NCBI RefSeq assembly: GCF_947258355.1
Contig: NZ_CAMYIC010000008.1
Span: forward strand, 1-58,633
DNA length: 58,633 nucleotides
Direction: 5' to 3'
From: an uncultured Allomuricauda sp.
GTDB taxonomy: Bacteria > Bacteroidota > Bacteroidia > Flavobacteriales > Flavobacteriaceae
The notes under the pieces are model-generated. The model saw only the letters and a program-made list of their open reading frames with translations, ran no database searches and was not told where the DNA came from. A program made the translations under genes and the position numbers. Positions 26,576 through 35,937 of the stretch are shown piece by piece; position 1 is the stretch's first letter, and every line of letters starts with the position of its first letter.

Positions 26576-26595
26576 GATAACAGTTTTGATTCTTC

Positions 26596-26638
26596 TAAAA
26601 ATACAATTATGAATCTGAGACTCCTATGACCTAAATCA
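26596..26638 (-). promoter_or_regulatory. CRP/FNR-type operator and -7 box of the flavin reductase-nrdJ operon
   Basis: TGACCTAAATCA lies at 26627-26638. The complement of 26596-26603 reads TATTTTTA, a -7 box with A in place of the last G. The centres are exactly 33 bp apart, and the ATG follows about 20 nt on. Confidence 0.65.
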
Positions 26639-26703
26639 GGAACACAGCCAGAAAAAACATGACTCGCAAGCTTAAAAAAAGATAGATTGGCAACTAGTTA
26701 GGA

Positions 26704-26746
26704 TGACCTAAATCATTTTAAATGATGGTATTGTAAAGTAGATTTG
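26704..26746 (+). promoter_or_regulatory. CRP/FNR-type operator and perfect -7 box of the ftsH operon
   Basis: TGACCTAAATCA at 26704-26715 is identical to the site of the divergent operon 66 bp away. TAGATTTG at 26739-26746 is a perfect TAnnTTTG box. The centres are exactly 33 bp apart. Confidence 0.7.
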
Positions 26747-26801
26747 AGATAATCCATAGGTATGGGTTAAACCATCACTAAATAAAACGAATGGGAATAA
26801 A

Positions 26802-28829
26802 ATGTCCACCAATTCCAAATACAAAGACAACAACAAGGAGAGGAACATGGGTGAAAATCCAAAACCTCCCAAAGGAGGCAGCAATGTAAGTTGGATATAT
26901 TGGCTTGTGCTTATTTTCTTAATAGCATTCCCATTTTTCAATAAAAGTGTTGGAACATCCAAAGAAATAGGATGGTCTAAATTCGAAGACACCCTTTTGG
27001 CCAAGAATGCCATCGAAAGGATTGTTGTTGTCAACAAAGAGGTTGCGCAGATTTACATCAAAAAAAGTGCATTGGACGACCCGGAATTCAAAAATGATGA
27101 CGGGTTACTTTCCTCCGGCTCAGGGCCGCATTATTATATCACTATAGGTTCAGTAGAAAGTTTTGAAACCAAACTTCAACGTGCTCAAGATGATATGGGC
27201 ATAACTGAAAACCTTGATGTTAGATATGAAAACAGAGTGGATATAGTCACCATTCTATCATGGTTATTGCCTCTAGTTTTTTTCGTTTTCATTTGGATGT
27301 TCATACTCCGTAGGATGGGAGGAGGCAAAGGTGGAAATCCGCTGTTCAATTTTGGAAAATCAACAGCAAAACTTACCGAAAAAGGAACTAAAAGCAAGGT
27401 CACCTTTAATGATATTGCTGGCCTAAAGGAGGCCAAGACCGAAGTAATGGAAGTTGTGGACTTTCTTAAAAATCCAGAGGACTACACTAGGCTGGGTGCT
27501 AAAATACCCAAGGGTGTTCTACTTGTTGGTCCGCCTGGAACGGGAAAAACCTTGATGGCCAAAGCGGTTGCCGGTGAGGCCCAAGTGCCTTTTTTCTCCA
27601 TATCGGGTTCCGAGTTTGTGGAGATGTTCGTAGGTGTGGGTGCATCACGGGTAAGGGACCTCTTCAAAAAAGCAAAGGCAAAAGCACCTAGCATCATTTT
27701 TATTGATGAGATTGATGCCGTTGGCCGCTCCCGAGGTAAAATAAATGCTTTCCAAGCGAATGATGAACGTGAAAGCACTTTGAACCAATTACTAACCGAA
27801 CTGGACGGCTTTGGCGATAACACAGGAGTTATTGTGTTAGCTGCAACCAACCGCCCAGATGTATTGGACAAGGCTCTTTTACGCCCTGGAAGGTTCGACC
27901 GCCATATCTATTTGGAACTTCCCAATCAAACGGAACGAGCAGAAATCTTTAAAGTGCACATTCGTTCTTTAAAACTTTCAAAAAATGTTGACATCGAAGT
28001 ACTGGCGAAATTAAGCCCAGGCTTCTCCGGAGCCGACATTGCCAACATTTGTAATGAGGCAGCCTTGATTGCGGCACGAAAGAAAAAAAACGAAGTAGAG
28101 CAAGAGGACTTTATGGCAGCAAGGGACCGAGTCATTGTAGGGATGGAACGAAAAAGCAAGATTATCTCCCCAAAGGAAAAAGAAATTGTTGCCTATCACG
28201 AAGCCGGCCATGCTGTTGCCAGTTGGCACTTAAAACATGTGGACTCCCTTGTCAAGGTTTCAATAATCCCCAGAGGAAAGTCATTAGGAGCAGCTTGGTA
28301 CTTACCAGAAGAACGCCAAATTGTGACCAAATCACAATTTATCGACCAGTTATGTGCTTCACTTGGTGGAAGGGCAGCGGAGGAAATTATTTTCAAAGAA
28401 GCTTCTACTGGTGCCTTGGACGACCTTGAAAAAGTAACAAAACAGGCCTATACCATGGTATCCTACTATGGTCTGGATGAAGAGATTGGACCTATCAGTT
28501 TTTATGATTCCACGGGCGATAACGAACGATTATTAGGAAAACCCTATAGTGAAGAAATGGCCAAACAAATCGATCATGAAGTACGTGATTTGATCATGTC
28601 CTCCTATGAGCGAACCAAAGAATTACTGATAGCCCATAAAGAAGAATTGGAAAATCTCGCACAATTACTTCTTAAAAAAGAAGTGGTGGACAAAGACGAC
28701 CTCGAAAAGCTTTTGGGCAAGCGAGGGGAAAAAATACTGGGAGAGGATACTGAAAAACCCAGCAATCCAAACTTGCTTGTAAATTATTTCGATGTTGAAA
28801 AAAACAAATATAGAGAACCGTTCAAGTAA
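26802..28829 (+). CDS. ftsH: ATP-dependent zinc metalloprotease FtsH
   Basis: 675 residues of the membrane AAA+ protease that degrades damaged membrane proteins and some regulators. Two membrane segments ([35 protein letters not shown]) flank the periplasmic part. Seen: Walker A GPPGTGKT (near 243), Walker [16 protein letters not shown], the second region of homology ([20 protein letters not shown]) and zinc site HEAGH (near 466). An alternative start at residue 16 ([11 protein letters not shown]) is possible. Its promoter carries a CRP/FNR-type operator, unlike a housekeeping ftsH; whether a second copy exists elsewhere cannot be seen. A small helical gene follows. Confidence 0.95.
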   Translation: MSTNSKYKDNNKERNMGENPKPPKGGSNVSWIYWLVLIFLIAFPFFNKSVGTSKEIGWSKFEDTLLAKNAIERIVVVNKEVAQIYIKKSALDDPEFKNDDGLLSSGSGPHYYITIGSVESFETKLQRAQDDMGITENLDVRYENRVDIVTILSWLLPLVFFVFIWMFILRRMGGGKGGNPLFNFGKSTAKLTEKGTKSKVTFNDIAGLKEAKTEVMEVVDFLKNPEDYTRLGAKIPKGVLLVGPPGTGKTLMAKAVAGEAQVPFFSISGSEFVEMFVGVGASRVRDLFKKAKAKAPSIIFIDEIDAVGRSRGKINAFQANDERESTLNQLLTELDGFGDNTGVIVLAATNRPDVLDKALLRPGRFDRHIYLELPNQTERAEIFKVHIRSLKLSKNVDIEVLAKLSPGFSGADIANICNEAALIAARKKKNEVEQEDFMAARDRVIVGMERKSKIISPKEKEIVAYHEAGHAVASWHLKHVDSLVKVSIIPRGKSLGAAWYLPEERQIVTKSQFIDQLCASLGGRAAEEIIFKEASTGALDDLEKVTKQAYTMVSYYGLDEEIGPISFYDSTGDNERLLGKPYSEEMAKQIDHEVRDLIMSSYERTKELLIAHKEELENLAQLLLKKEVVDKDDLEKLLGKRGEKILGEDTEKPSNPNLLVNYFDVEKNKYREPFK

Positions 28830-28864
28830 GTTGACATCAACTTTTGAACATAAAACAAAATATC

Positions 28865-29251
28865 ATGGAAACATTAATTTACGATTCAGATCTCCATTTT
28901 GAACACAAACAATGGGAACGCGAGCTCGATTTTTGGAAAGATGAGCTAAAAACATTTAAGAACAGATTGAGTGAACTAATTGGGCTGTACGAAGACCAAA
29001 AGTTTCTTGCCAAACTGGAACATTATCAAAATGAATTTATTTTACATGGTAATGTAATTGAAGACCTTGAGGAAACCATAGAGGAACATGAATCCAATAT
29101 GGCCGAACATAGCAAAGTTGGCGAAAAGGCTTTGGACGTATCTTTGGTAAACAAACATGTAGAATTCCGTAAAAAAATGGAAGCCCAGCGTGAAATTTAT
29201 GCAGAGCTTAAAAAAGATTTCTTTGAATTCTTAACCCAATACTGGATATAG
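28865..29251 (+). CDS. Small helical (coiled-coil) protein
   Basis: 128 residues from the ATG at 28865 (METLIYDSDLHFEHKQWERE); an opening at 28844 only adds seven residues. It is highly charged and predicted helical throughout (FWKDELKTFKNRLSELIGLY; VIEDLEETIEEHESNMAEHS), with heptad character. No family recognised. It follows ftsH by 35 nt and is probably cotranscribed. Confidence 0.65.
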   Translation: METLIYDSDLHFEHKQWERELDFWKDELKTFKNRLSELIGLYEDQKFLAKLEHYQNEFILHGNVIEDLEETIEEHESNMAEHSKVGEKALDVSLVNKHVEFRKKMEAQREIYAELKKDFFEFLTQYWI

Positions 29252-29362
29252 TTGCCTGTTATACAAAACCATTAGGCTTTTTCCAAACAAGTTCATAAAC
29301 GCTCTGTTGACAACGAATCATCAGGGACAAGGTTGCCTTTGGAGTTATCCAAGCGTATAAAT

Positions 29363-30616
29363 TTACTTTTTCTGCGTATGGTCCAATGAAACCGGCAATT
29401 CAAAAACCTCCAGGGAAAAGTAAGGTACCGCAGCCAATAAGTGGTCAAAAATATCAGCCATCACGTACTCATAGTTTTCCCAACGTTTGTCGGAACTGAA
29501 CGCATAAATTTCCAAAGGAATCCCCTGCGGAGTAGGTTGTAATTGTCTCACCATAAGGGTCATTCCTTTGTTTATCGCAGAGTGGTTCTCCACATAGTCT
29601 GTTACGTATTTCCTGAAAACACCAAAATTGGTAAGATTACGCCCATTGAGCAAAAGCTCCTTGTTTATTTGGTTAGATTCATTGTAGCTTTTTATTTGGT
29701 CGCTCCTATGGGCAATATATGCTTCTACCAACTGAATCTTTTTTAGGTTTTCACTTTCTTCTGGTGTTAAAAACCGAATACTTTTTTGACTGATGATCAA
29801 CGACCGCTTTATTCGACGACCTCCTGACACCTGCATGCCCCGCCAATTTTTGAAAGAATCTGAAATCAAAGCATAAGTTGGAATCGTGGTTATGGTCATA
29901 TCAAAATTCTGAACCTTAACCGTAGCCAAACTTATCTCGACTACATCTCCATCCGCACCATACTTTTCAAAAGTGATCCAATCCCCAATCCGGACCATGT
30001 CGTTTATGGTAACTTGGATGCTTGCCACAAGACCCAAAATAGAATCTTTAAATATGAGCAGCACCACGGCCGATGCAGCACCGAGGGCCGTAAAAAACTT
30101 CCATACCGTGGTATCTGTAACAATGGCGAAAATGGTTAAAATACCGACCACCCAAGCAAAAATCATAAATACCTGAACATAACTGTCTATGGGCTTATCC
30201 TTAAATTTTGGAAGTGTTTTCAGATATCCGTTCACACTTTTGAAAAACTTTCTGAAAATGATCAATGTTAAAAAAACGAACAGTATTTTAATCGTTTTCA
30301 GTACAATAACACCACCATAGCTAAAATCTACAAAAGCCACTGGAACAAACTCAAGTAAAATTAGTAGGGGAAATACGTGTGCCACATAACGCGGCACTCG
30401 GTGAGCCACCAAAAAATTATCAAAATTATTTTTGGATTTCCTCGCCAACCTAACGGATAGTCCACGTAGTATTTTCCAAATAAGAACATCCAACAAAAAA
30501 ACAAGTACAAGAACCACAACCATCAAGACAAACAAGTTGACATAGGATGCTAAGCCTTCCGCCATTCCTGTTTCGATCAAATAGTTATAAAGTAAACGAC
30601 CTAAATCCTTGTCCAT
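29363..30616 (-). CDS. Small-conductance mechanosensitive channel, MscS family
   Basis: About 417 residues. Several N-terminal membrane helices are followed by the MscS core: FFTALGAASAVVLLIFKDSI (pore helix) and VTINDMVRIGDWITFEKYGA with DGDVVEISLATVKVQNFD, the beta domain. MscS channels open under membrane tension and release solutes on osmotic downshock. A -7 box (complement of 30642-30649, TAATTTTG) would place transcription at about the 30637 ATG, so the second ATG at 30616 (MDKDLG) is preferred. The gene stands alone. Confidence 0.85.
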   Translation of the reverse strand: MDKDLGRLLYNYLIETGMAEGLASYVNLFVLMVVVLVLVFLLDVLIWKILRGLSVRLARKSKNNFDNFLVAHRVPRYVAHVFPLLILLEFVPVAFVDFSYGGVIVLKTIKILFVFLTLIIFRKFFKSVNGYLKTLPKFKDKPIDSYVQVFMIFAWVVGILTIFAIVTDTTVWKFFTALGAASAVVLLIFKDSILGLVASIQVTINDMVRIGDWITFEKYGADGDVVEISLATVKVQNFDMTITTIPTYALISDSFKNWRGMQVSGGRRIKRSLIISQKSIRFLTPEESENLKKIQLVEAYIAHRSDQIKSYNESNQINKELLLNGRNLTNFGVFRKYVTDYVENHSAINKGMTLMVRQLQPTPQGIPLEIYAFSSDKRWENYEYVMADIFDHLLAAVPYFSLEVFELPVSLDHTQKK

Positions 30617-30641
30617 AGTTTGCAGTTGAAAAAACATGAAA

Positions 30642-30649
30642 CAAAATTA
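30642..30649 (-). promoter_or_regulatory. -7 box of the MscS gene
   Basis: The complement reads TAATTTTG, a perfect TAnnTTTG box. It supports the start codon at 30616. Confidence 0.5.
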
Positions 30650-30797
30650 CGGGATTTAATCCACCTCCCAATACATGTGAATCGCCATTTTAGGAAAGTT
30701 ATATGGTTGCAAAGCTTTAAATGGTTCAATTAAAAAACAACCACCTTGAACCAAACATAAAATACTATTTAAATCCCGCCCTTTTGGACAAAAAAAT

Positions 30798-30805
30798 TAT
30801 ATTTG
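30798..30805 (+). promoter_or_regulatory. -7 box of the tRNA-Leu gene
   Basis: TATATTTG, a perfect match to the Bacteroidota TAnnTTTG box, 19 nt before the tRNA. No clear -33 element at the usual distance. Confidence 0.65.
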
Positions 30806-30824
30806 CACACCTAAAATTCCAAAA

Positions 30825-30908
30825 GCCCACGTGGTGGAATTGGTAGACACGCTACCTTGAGGGGGTAGTGTTCGTAAGGACGTGCTGGTTCGACTCCAGT
30901 CGTGGGCA
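30825..30908 (+). tRNA. tRNA-Leu (anticodon GAG)
   Basis: A class II tRNA with a 7-bp acceptor stem (GCCCACG with CGTGGGC), discriminator A, anticodon stem CTACC/GGTAG around the loop TTGAGGG, a long variable arm (GTTC-GTAA-GGAC) and a T arm (CTGGTTCGACTCCAG). The anticodon GAG reads CUC and CUU leucine codons. The CCA end is not encoded. A perfect -7 box precedes it and an intrinsic terminator follows. Confidence 0.97.
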
Positions 30909-30912
30909 CAGA

Positions 30913-30938
30913 AAAAACCGCAAGCAATTGCGGTTTTT
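30913..30938 (+). terminator. Intrinsic terminator of the tRNA gene
   Basis: An 11-bp stem (AAAAACCGCAA with TTGCGGTTTTT) with loop GCAA, immediately after the tRNA. Confidence 0.85.
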
Positions 30939-31048
30939 ATATTTAAACACCCCTTGAGAAATCCTCAAACCTTTTCCCAAAACGCTGATATATATAAGGA
31001 AGAATCTAAATTTTATGATAAAAAACTAGGATGGCGTCTTTTAAATCG

Positions 31049-31056
31049 TAAATTTG
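31049..31056 (+). promoter_or_regulatory. -7 box of the carotenoid operon
   Basis: TAAATTTG, a perfect TAnnTTTG box 21 nt before the regulator's ATG at 31078. No CRP/FNR-type palindrome lies 33 bp upstream. Confidence 0.6.
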
Positions 31057-31077
31057 TTTAAGGTTTAATTGAAAAAG

Positions 31078-31977
31078 ATGAACAACGTAAAGACTTCTTT
31101 TAGTATTCGGGATATGGAAAACCTTTCTGGTATTAAGGCCCATACCATTAGAATTTGGGAAAAGCGATATAATTTATTCAGTCCTGAAAGAACTGACACC
31201 AACATTCGCACCTATAATCTTGAAAGTCTTCAAAAGCTATTGAACGTTACCCTCCTTTATAATAATGGGTACAAAATTTCCAAGATTGCCAAAATGGGCG
31301 AGGAAAAAATTCCCGCCTTGGTCAATGAAATTATTTCAGAAAAGAGCGAGAAAAGCCATGCACTGAATTCATTGAAGTTGGCTATGCTCAATTTTGACCA
31401 ATCGTTATTCTTGAAGACCTACAATGGGCTAATGGAAGAAAAGTCGTTCACCCAAATTTTCAATGATGTGTTCATTCCATTACTGAATGAACTTGGGTTG
31501 TTGTGGCAGACCAATACCATAAGTCCTGCCCACGAACATTTTATTTCCAACCTCATCAAACAAAAAATCTACATCCATACAGAAAAGCTTCAATTTGAGG
31601 CCCCGACCAAAAAAGATGAAGTATATGTTCTCTTTTTGCCCGAGAACGAAATCCACGAACTAGGGCTTTTGTATGTCAATTATCAATTAGCCTTGCACGG
31701 TTACAAAACTATTTATCTTGGCCAAACCATGCCCATAGAAAGCTTGGAAGATTTGCTCAAATATTACAGCAACATAAGGTTTGTTTCGTATTTCACAGTT
31801 TCGCCCACCAAGGATGAAATCGATGATTATTTTGACCGATTTGGTGAAGTCCTGAAAAAATCACCTGGATCAAAGCTTTATGTAATGGGCTATCAAATAC
31901 AAGAGATAGGCGAAGAAAAGCAACTTGGTCCCATTAAGATATTTAAATCCATTAATCAACTAGTAGATTTTCTGTAG
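31078..31977 (+). CDS. MerR-family, CarH/LitR-like B12-binding regulator
   Basis: 299 residues. The N-terminal MerR helix-turn-helix is clear (SIRDMENLSGIKAHTIRIWE, KRYNLFSPERTDTNIRTY). The C-terminal half resembles the cobalamin-binding unit of CarH: W near 143 followed nine residues later by EH (the Wx9EH motif, ending SPAHEHF), then EIHELG near 191, a variant of DxHxxG with Glu for Asp. CarH tetramers with adenosylcobalamin repress carotenoid genes in the dark and release on illumination. Position at the head of crtI-crtB-crtZ fits that role. The TTG opening at 31069 is less likely than the ATG used. Confidence 0.85.
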   Translation: MNNVKTSFSIRDMENLSGIKAHTIRIWEKRYNLFSPERTDTNIRTYNLESLQKLLNVTLLYNNGYKISKIAKMGEEKIPALVNEIISEKSEKSHALNSLKLAMLNFDQSLFLKTYNGLMEEKSFTQIFNDVFIPLLNELGLLWQTNTISPAHEHFISNLIKQKIYIHTEKLQFEAPTKKDEVYVLFLPENEIHELGLLYVNYQLALHGYKTIYLGQTMPIESLEDLLKYYSNIRFVSYFTVSPTKDEIDDYFDRFGEVLKKSPGSKLYVMGYQIQEIGEEKQLGPIKIFKSINQLVDFL

Positions 31978-31984
31978 TCCCAAA

Positions 31985-33445
31985 ATGAAAAAAGTAATTG
32001 TTATTGGTTCCGGTTTTTCATCCCTTTCCGCTTCTTGCTATTTGGCAAAAGCCGGGTATGAGGTGGAAATGTTCGAAAAGAACGATACGGTTGGCGGTAG
32101 GGCCAGACAATTGGTTAAAGATGGGTTTACTTTTGATATTGGCCCAAGCTGGTATTGGATGCCCGATATTTTTGACAAATTCTTTGCCGATTTTGATAAA
32201 AAAACTTCCGATTACTACCAACTGGACAAGTTGAATCCTGCTTACAAAATTTTCTTTGAGGATGATACCATAACAATAGGTGATTGTATGGATAAGATTT
32301 GCATAGAGTTTGAACGTATTGAATCCGGAAGCAGCGAACAACTGAAACAATTTATCCATGAGGCACAAGAAAATTATGATATAGCCATTAACAAAGTGGT
32401 GCTGCGTCCAGGGCTTTCTCCTTTAGAACTTGTGACAAAGGAAACCGTTTTAAAGGTTGACCAATTTTTTAAGACTATTAGCCAGCAGGTTCGCAAAAGG
32501 TTCAAAAACCCAAAACTGGTATCCACTTTGGAGTTTCCAGTACTTTTCTTGGGTGCTAAACCCAGTAAGACGCCATCCTTCTATAACTTTATGAACTTTG
32601 CCGACTTTGGATTGGGAACTTGGCATCCAAAAGGCGGTATGTATGAAATCATCAAAGCTATGAAGAGCGTGGCCGAGGAATTGGGCGTTACCATACACAC
32701 TAGCAGTCCAGCAACCCACATTTTGGTCTCGGACGGAGAAGTTTTGGGAATTCGAAGCAAAGGAACCAATCACTTGGCGGATTATGTGGTGAGCGGAGCA
32801 GATTACCATCATTCGGAGACCTTGCTGGATAAAAAGTATAGACAGTATTCCGAAGATTACTGGGACAAAAAAATCTATGCTCCTTCCTCACTTTTGTTTT
32901 ACATAGGTTTTGATAAGAAATTGGAAAACATTGAACATCACAATCTGTTCTTTGATACCGATTTTGAAAAACACGCCCAGGAAATTTATGATAATCCACA
33001 ATGGCCCACCAATCCATTGTTCTATGCCAATTTTCCTTCGGTAACGGATACCTTGATGGCACCAAATGGTAAAGAAACTGGCTTTTTCCTGATTCCAATC
33101 GCCCCCGGATTGGAGGACACTCCCCAACTTAGAGACCAGTATTTTGATATTGTGATGGACCGATTTGAAAAATTAACCCATCAATCTGTAAAAAATTCAG
33201 TAATTTTTAAAGAGAGTTTCTGTGTAAACGATTTTGTGGAACAGTACAATTCGTACAAAGGGAATGCCTATGGTATGGCGAACACATTGCGCCAGACGGC
33301 ATTTTTAAGACCTAACCTTAAAAGTAGCAAGGTAAAACACTTGTACTTTACCGGTCAGTTGACCGTACCCGGCCCAGGGGTCCCACCATCCCTGATTTCC
33401 GGTAAACTGGTGGCTGATTTAATCATTAAAGAAGTAAAAAGATGA
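31985..33445 (+). CDS. crtI: Phytoene desaturase (lycopene-forming)
   Basis: 486 residues of the FAD-dependent CrtI family. N-terminal dinucleotide site VIGSGFSSLSASCYLAKAGY with FEKNDTVGGRAR; C-terminal FAD contact YFTGQLTVPGPGVPPSLISG. It desaturates phytoene to lycopene. It begins 7 nt after the CarH-like regulator and overlaps crtB by 4 nt. The third residue block GSGFSSL departs slightly from the common GSGxGGL, which is typical of Bacteroidota members. Confidence 0.95.
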   Translation: MKKVIVIGSGFSSLSASCYLAKAGYEVEMFEKNDTVGGRARQLVKDGFTFDIGPSWYWMPDIFDKFFADFDKKTSDYYQLDKLNPAYKIFFEDDTITIGDCMDKICIEFERIESGSSEQLKQFIHEAQENYDIAINKVVLRPGLSPLELVTKETVLKVDQFFKTISQQVRKRFKNPKLVSTLEFPVLFLGAKPSKTPSFYNFMNFADFGLGTWHPKGGMYEIIKAMKSVAEELGVTIHTSSPATHILVSDGEVLGIRSKGTNHLADYVVSGADYHHSETLLDKKYRQYSEDYWDKKIYAPSSLLFYIGFDKKLENIEHHNLFFDTDFEKHAQEIYDNPQWPTNPLFYANFPSVTDTLMAPNGKETGFFLIPIAPGLEDTPQLRDQYFDIVMDRFEKLTHQSVKNSVIFKESFCVNDFVEQYNSYKGNAYGMANTLRQTAFLRPNLKSSKVKHLYFTGQLTVPGPGVPPSLISGKLVADLIIKEVKR

Positions 33446-34284
33446 AAACTATTTTTGACGATGTCTCGTACGACTGCAGTAAGATCGTAACCAAATCTTA
33501 CAGCACATCATTTTCGTTGGCAACAAAAATGTTGGCACCCTCCATTAGGGCAGATATTTACAATATATACGGATTTGTGCGTTTTGCAGACGAAATTGTG
33601 GATACCTTTCACGATTACGACAAGGCCAAATTATTCGATGCCTTTGAAAAGGATATGGAACAGGCCATTGAGGACAAAATCAGTTTAAACCCTATTTTGA
33701 ATTCTTTTCAATACACCTATCATAAATATGGTATTCCACATCACTTGGTAGAGTCGTTCATGAAAAGTATGCGAATGGATCTTACCAAGAAAAATTATGA
33801 GACTTTTGATGAATATCGCGAGTACATCTATGGTTCTGCCGACGTTGTGGGACTGATGTGCCTATGCGTGTTCGTTAAAGGCGACAAGGAAAAGTATGAG
33901 GAACTGAAAGAGTCGGCCATGGCTCTGGGCTCTGCATTCCAAAAAGTGAATTTTTTAAGGGATTTAAAGGCAGATTACGAAGATCTAAACCGAACTTATT
34001 TCCCCAACACAAATCTTTTGGAACTTGATGAGGAGTCCAAAAAACGTATCGTAAATGAGATCAAGGCTGATTTTGCACTTGGATATTCAGGTATTGTAAA
34101 ATTACCGGAGCAAGCCAAATTCGGTGTTTACACAGCCTTTAGGTATTATAAGAAACTGCTTCAAAAACTGCAAAGCACACCTCCTCTAGAAATCAAGAAC
34201 ACAAGGATAAGAGTGCCAAACTATCAAAAGTTTGGACTTTTGGCTCAATCTTACGTTAATTATAAATTACAATTGGTACAATGA
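33442..34284 (+). CDS. crtB: Phytoene synthase
   Basis: 280 residues of the squalene/phytoene synthase family, which joins two geranylgeranyl diphosphates. The two aspartate-rich substrate sites are present: YGFVRFADEIVDTFHDYD and FQKVNFLRDLKADYEDLNRT. It overlaps crtI upstream and crtZ downstream by 4 nt (ATGA) each, so translation is coupled. Confidence 0.95.
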   Translation: MKTIFDDVSYDCSKIVTKSYSTSFSLATKMLAPSIRADIYNIYGFVRFADEIVDTFHDYDKAKLFDAFEKDMEQAIEDKISLNPILNSFQYTYHKYGIPHHLVESFMKSMRMDLTKKNYETFDEYREYIYGSADVVGLMCLCVFVKGDKEKYEELKESAMALGSAFQKVNFLRDLKADYEDLNRTYFPNTNLLELDEESKKRIVNEIKADFALGYSGIVKLPEQAKFGVYTAFRYYKKLLQKLQSTPPLEIKNTRIRVPNYQKFGLLAQSYVNYKLQLVQ

Positions 34285-34733
34285 AAGTAGCACTTTGGAT
34301 ATTAATATTTTTGGCAACCTTTTGCTTTATGGAGTTTATGGCTTGGTTTACCCATAAATATGTAATGCACGGTTTCTTATGGAGCCTTCATAAAGACCAT
34401 CATAAAAAGGACCACGATTCGTGGTTTGAGCGAAACGATGCTTTCTTCATTTTTTATGCCGTAGTGAGCATGACCCTATTTTACCTTGGCAGCTATACCA
34501 CATTTTGGTACGGTTGGCCTTTAGGTTTCGGGATACTCGCTTATGGAATTGCTTACTTTACGGTACACGACATTTTTATCCACCAACGTTTTAAAATGTT
34601 CAGAAATGCCAATAACTGGTATGCACGAGGTGTACGAAGGGCTCATAAAATCCACCATAAACATTTAGGCAAGGAAGATGGGGAATGCTTTGGTATGCTG
34701 GTTGTTCCCTTTAAGTATTTCAAGAAGAAATAG
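34281..34733 (+). CDS. crtZ: Beta-carotene hydroxylase
   Basis: 150 residues of the fatty-acid-hydroxylase fold with the di-iron histidine clusters HKYVMHG, HKDHHKKDH, HDIFIHQR and HKIHHKH, on four membrane helices. It hydroxylates beta-carotene to zeaxanthin. A lycopene cyclase is required between crtI and crtZ and is not in this window. Stop codon lies 3 bp from the convergent TlpA-like gene. Confidence 0.92.
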   Translation: MKVALWILIFLATFCFMEFMAWFTHKYVMHGFLWSLHKDHHKKDHDSWFERNDAFFIFYAVVSMTLFYLGSYTTFWYGWPLGFGILAYGIAYFTVHDIFIHQRFKMFRNANNWYARGVRRAHKIHHKHLGKEDGECFGMLVVPFKYFKKK

Positions 34734-34736
34734 TTA

Positions 34737-35303
34737 TTATTCTGAAATAAGCTTTTCCAATAAACTTCTGGTCTTGTCGGAATTCCAGTTGGCCGCCCCT
34801 GTTTTGTCCACAACAATATTACCCTGTTTATCAATTATATAGGTAACTGGAATACTTCCGCTTTCCAAAACGGTTGGAGTTGCAGATACTTGAAAGTATA
34901 TTGGTAAATCATACCCCTTTTTCTTCAGAAAAGCCTCGACTTTTTCCTTTTGATCATTAGCAACAAAAGCAAAAGTTACCTCTTCACCATAATCTTCGTA
35001 AAGTTGAACAAAACCGGGCAGTTCGGCTACGCACGGAGGGCACCATGTTGCCCAAACATTAATCAATACCACCTCACCTTTCATTGATTCCAAGTTGGTT
35101 TGGTTTCCATCCAAATCAACAAGGTTCCAGTTGTAGTTTTTTAAAACGGTTTGTTCATCTTCATCAATCGCACTTGGACTAATTATTGTCGCCACAATTT
35201 TATTGACCCATACACGGGGATAAAAACCCAGAGGGGTAAACAATATAAGTACAATGGCCAAAATCCAAATTACATTGCTGATCTGTTCCTTCGTTATCTT
35301 CAT
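34737..35303 (-). CDS. TlpA-like thiol-disulfide oxidoreductase
   Basis: 188 residues with one N-terminal membrane anchor (VIWILAIVLILFTPLGFYP) and a periplasmic thioredoxin domain carrying the active site WATWCPPCVAEL near residue 90-100, then the cis-proline region SIPVTYIIDKQG. It reduces or oxidises periplasmic disulfides, for instance in cytochrome maturation. It overlaps by 4 nt a paralogue that lacks the cysteines. Confidence 0.88.
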   Translation of the reverse strand: MKITKEQISNVIWILAIVLILFTPLGFYPRVWVNKIVATIISPSAIDEDEQTVLKNYNWNLVDLDGNQTNLESMKGEVVLINVWATWCPPCVAELPGFVQLYEDYGEEVTFAFVANDQKEKVEAFLKKKGYDLPIYFQVSATPTVLESGSIPVTYIIDKQGNIVVDKTGAANWNSDKTRSLLEKLISE

Positions 35304-35860
35304 TCCGTAATTAATTCATCCAATAACTTGTAGACTTTTCCTGTACTCCAATCCGAAATTCCCTCTTCATGGATTACAATATTCCCCGACTTATCGATTA
35401 GATAAGATGATGGGGCTTTACTGGAACCCACCGCCATTTTATCACCAATGATCAAATAGGTAACGGGAAAGGTGAACCCATGTTCTTCCATAAAGGCTTT
35501 TACAGGTTCCTGCTCTTCATTCGTAATGATATAGAAATCCATCTTACCCTTGTATTTGTCGTACAATTCCTGAATACTTGCAAGTTCTGCCTCAGAAGGT
35601 AATCGCCATGATGCCCAAAAATTGATTAGGATTACATTTCCTTTTGATTCTTCAAAATTGAAAAAATTCCAATCCTCATCTTTTAACCTCCAATCGTAAT
35701 CGGTGATTTTTTGTTGCTCCGATTTTTCAATTACCCTAGGGGAGAAAGCAAATAATCTGTTCAACCATATCTTTCCGTAATACCCGATAGGTGTTACAAA
35801 AAAGGATAGAACAAAAAGAATCAATACAATATTGAGAAGGGTCTTTTTACTGATTTTCAT
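35300..35860 (-). CDS. TlpA-like protein without catalytic cysteines
   Basis: 186 residues with the same layout as its downstream neighbour (anchor LLNIVLILFVLSFFVTPIGY; thioredoxin fold; SKAPSSYLIDKSG), but the active site reads WASWRLPSEAEL where the partner has WATWCPPCVAEL: both cysteines are replaced (Arg and Ser). It cannot act as a thiol redox enzyme. It may bind the same partners or assist its paralogue, with which it is cotranscribed. Confidence 0.85.
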   Translation of the reverse strand: MKISKKTLLNIVLILFVLSFFVTPIGYYGKIWLNRLFAFSPRVIEKSEQQKITDYDWRLKDEDWNFFNFEESKGNVILINFWASWRLPSEAELASIQELYDKYKGKMDFYIITNEEQEPVKAFMEEHGFTFPVTYLIIGDKMAVGSSKAPSSYLIDKSGNIVIHEEGISDWSTGKVYKLLDELITE

Positions 35861-35878
35861 TGAAATTTCTCAAAAATT

Positions 35879-35916
35879 AAAAACTCCTGACATCTTTTAC
35901 AACGTCAGGAGTTTTT
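35879..35916 (-). terminator. Intrinsic terminator of the aconitase gene
   Basis: A 13-bp stem (AAAAACTCCTGAC with GTCAGGAGTTTTT) with a 12-nt loop, with T runs in both directions. It lies just after the aconitase gene and before the TlpA-like pair. Confidence 0.8.
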
Positions 35917-35937
35917 ACAGATTATATTTAAATACAA

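Noticed and set aside
31985..34733. Carotenoid pathway broken by loss of lycopene cyclase
   Set aside because: The cyclase is often encoded elsewhere in these genomes; absence from the window is not evidence of loss.
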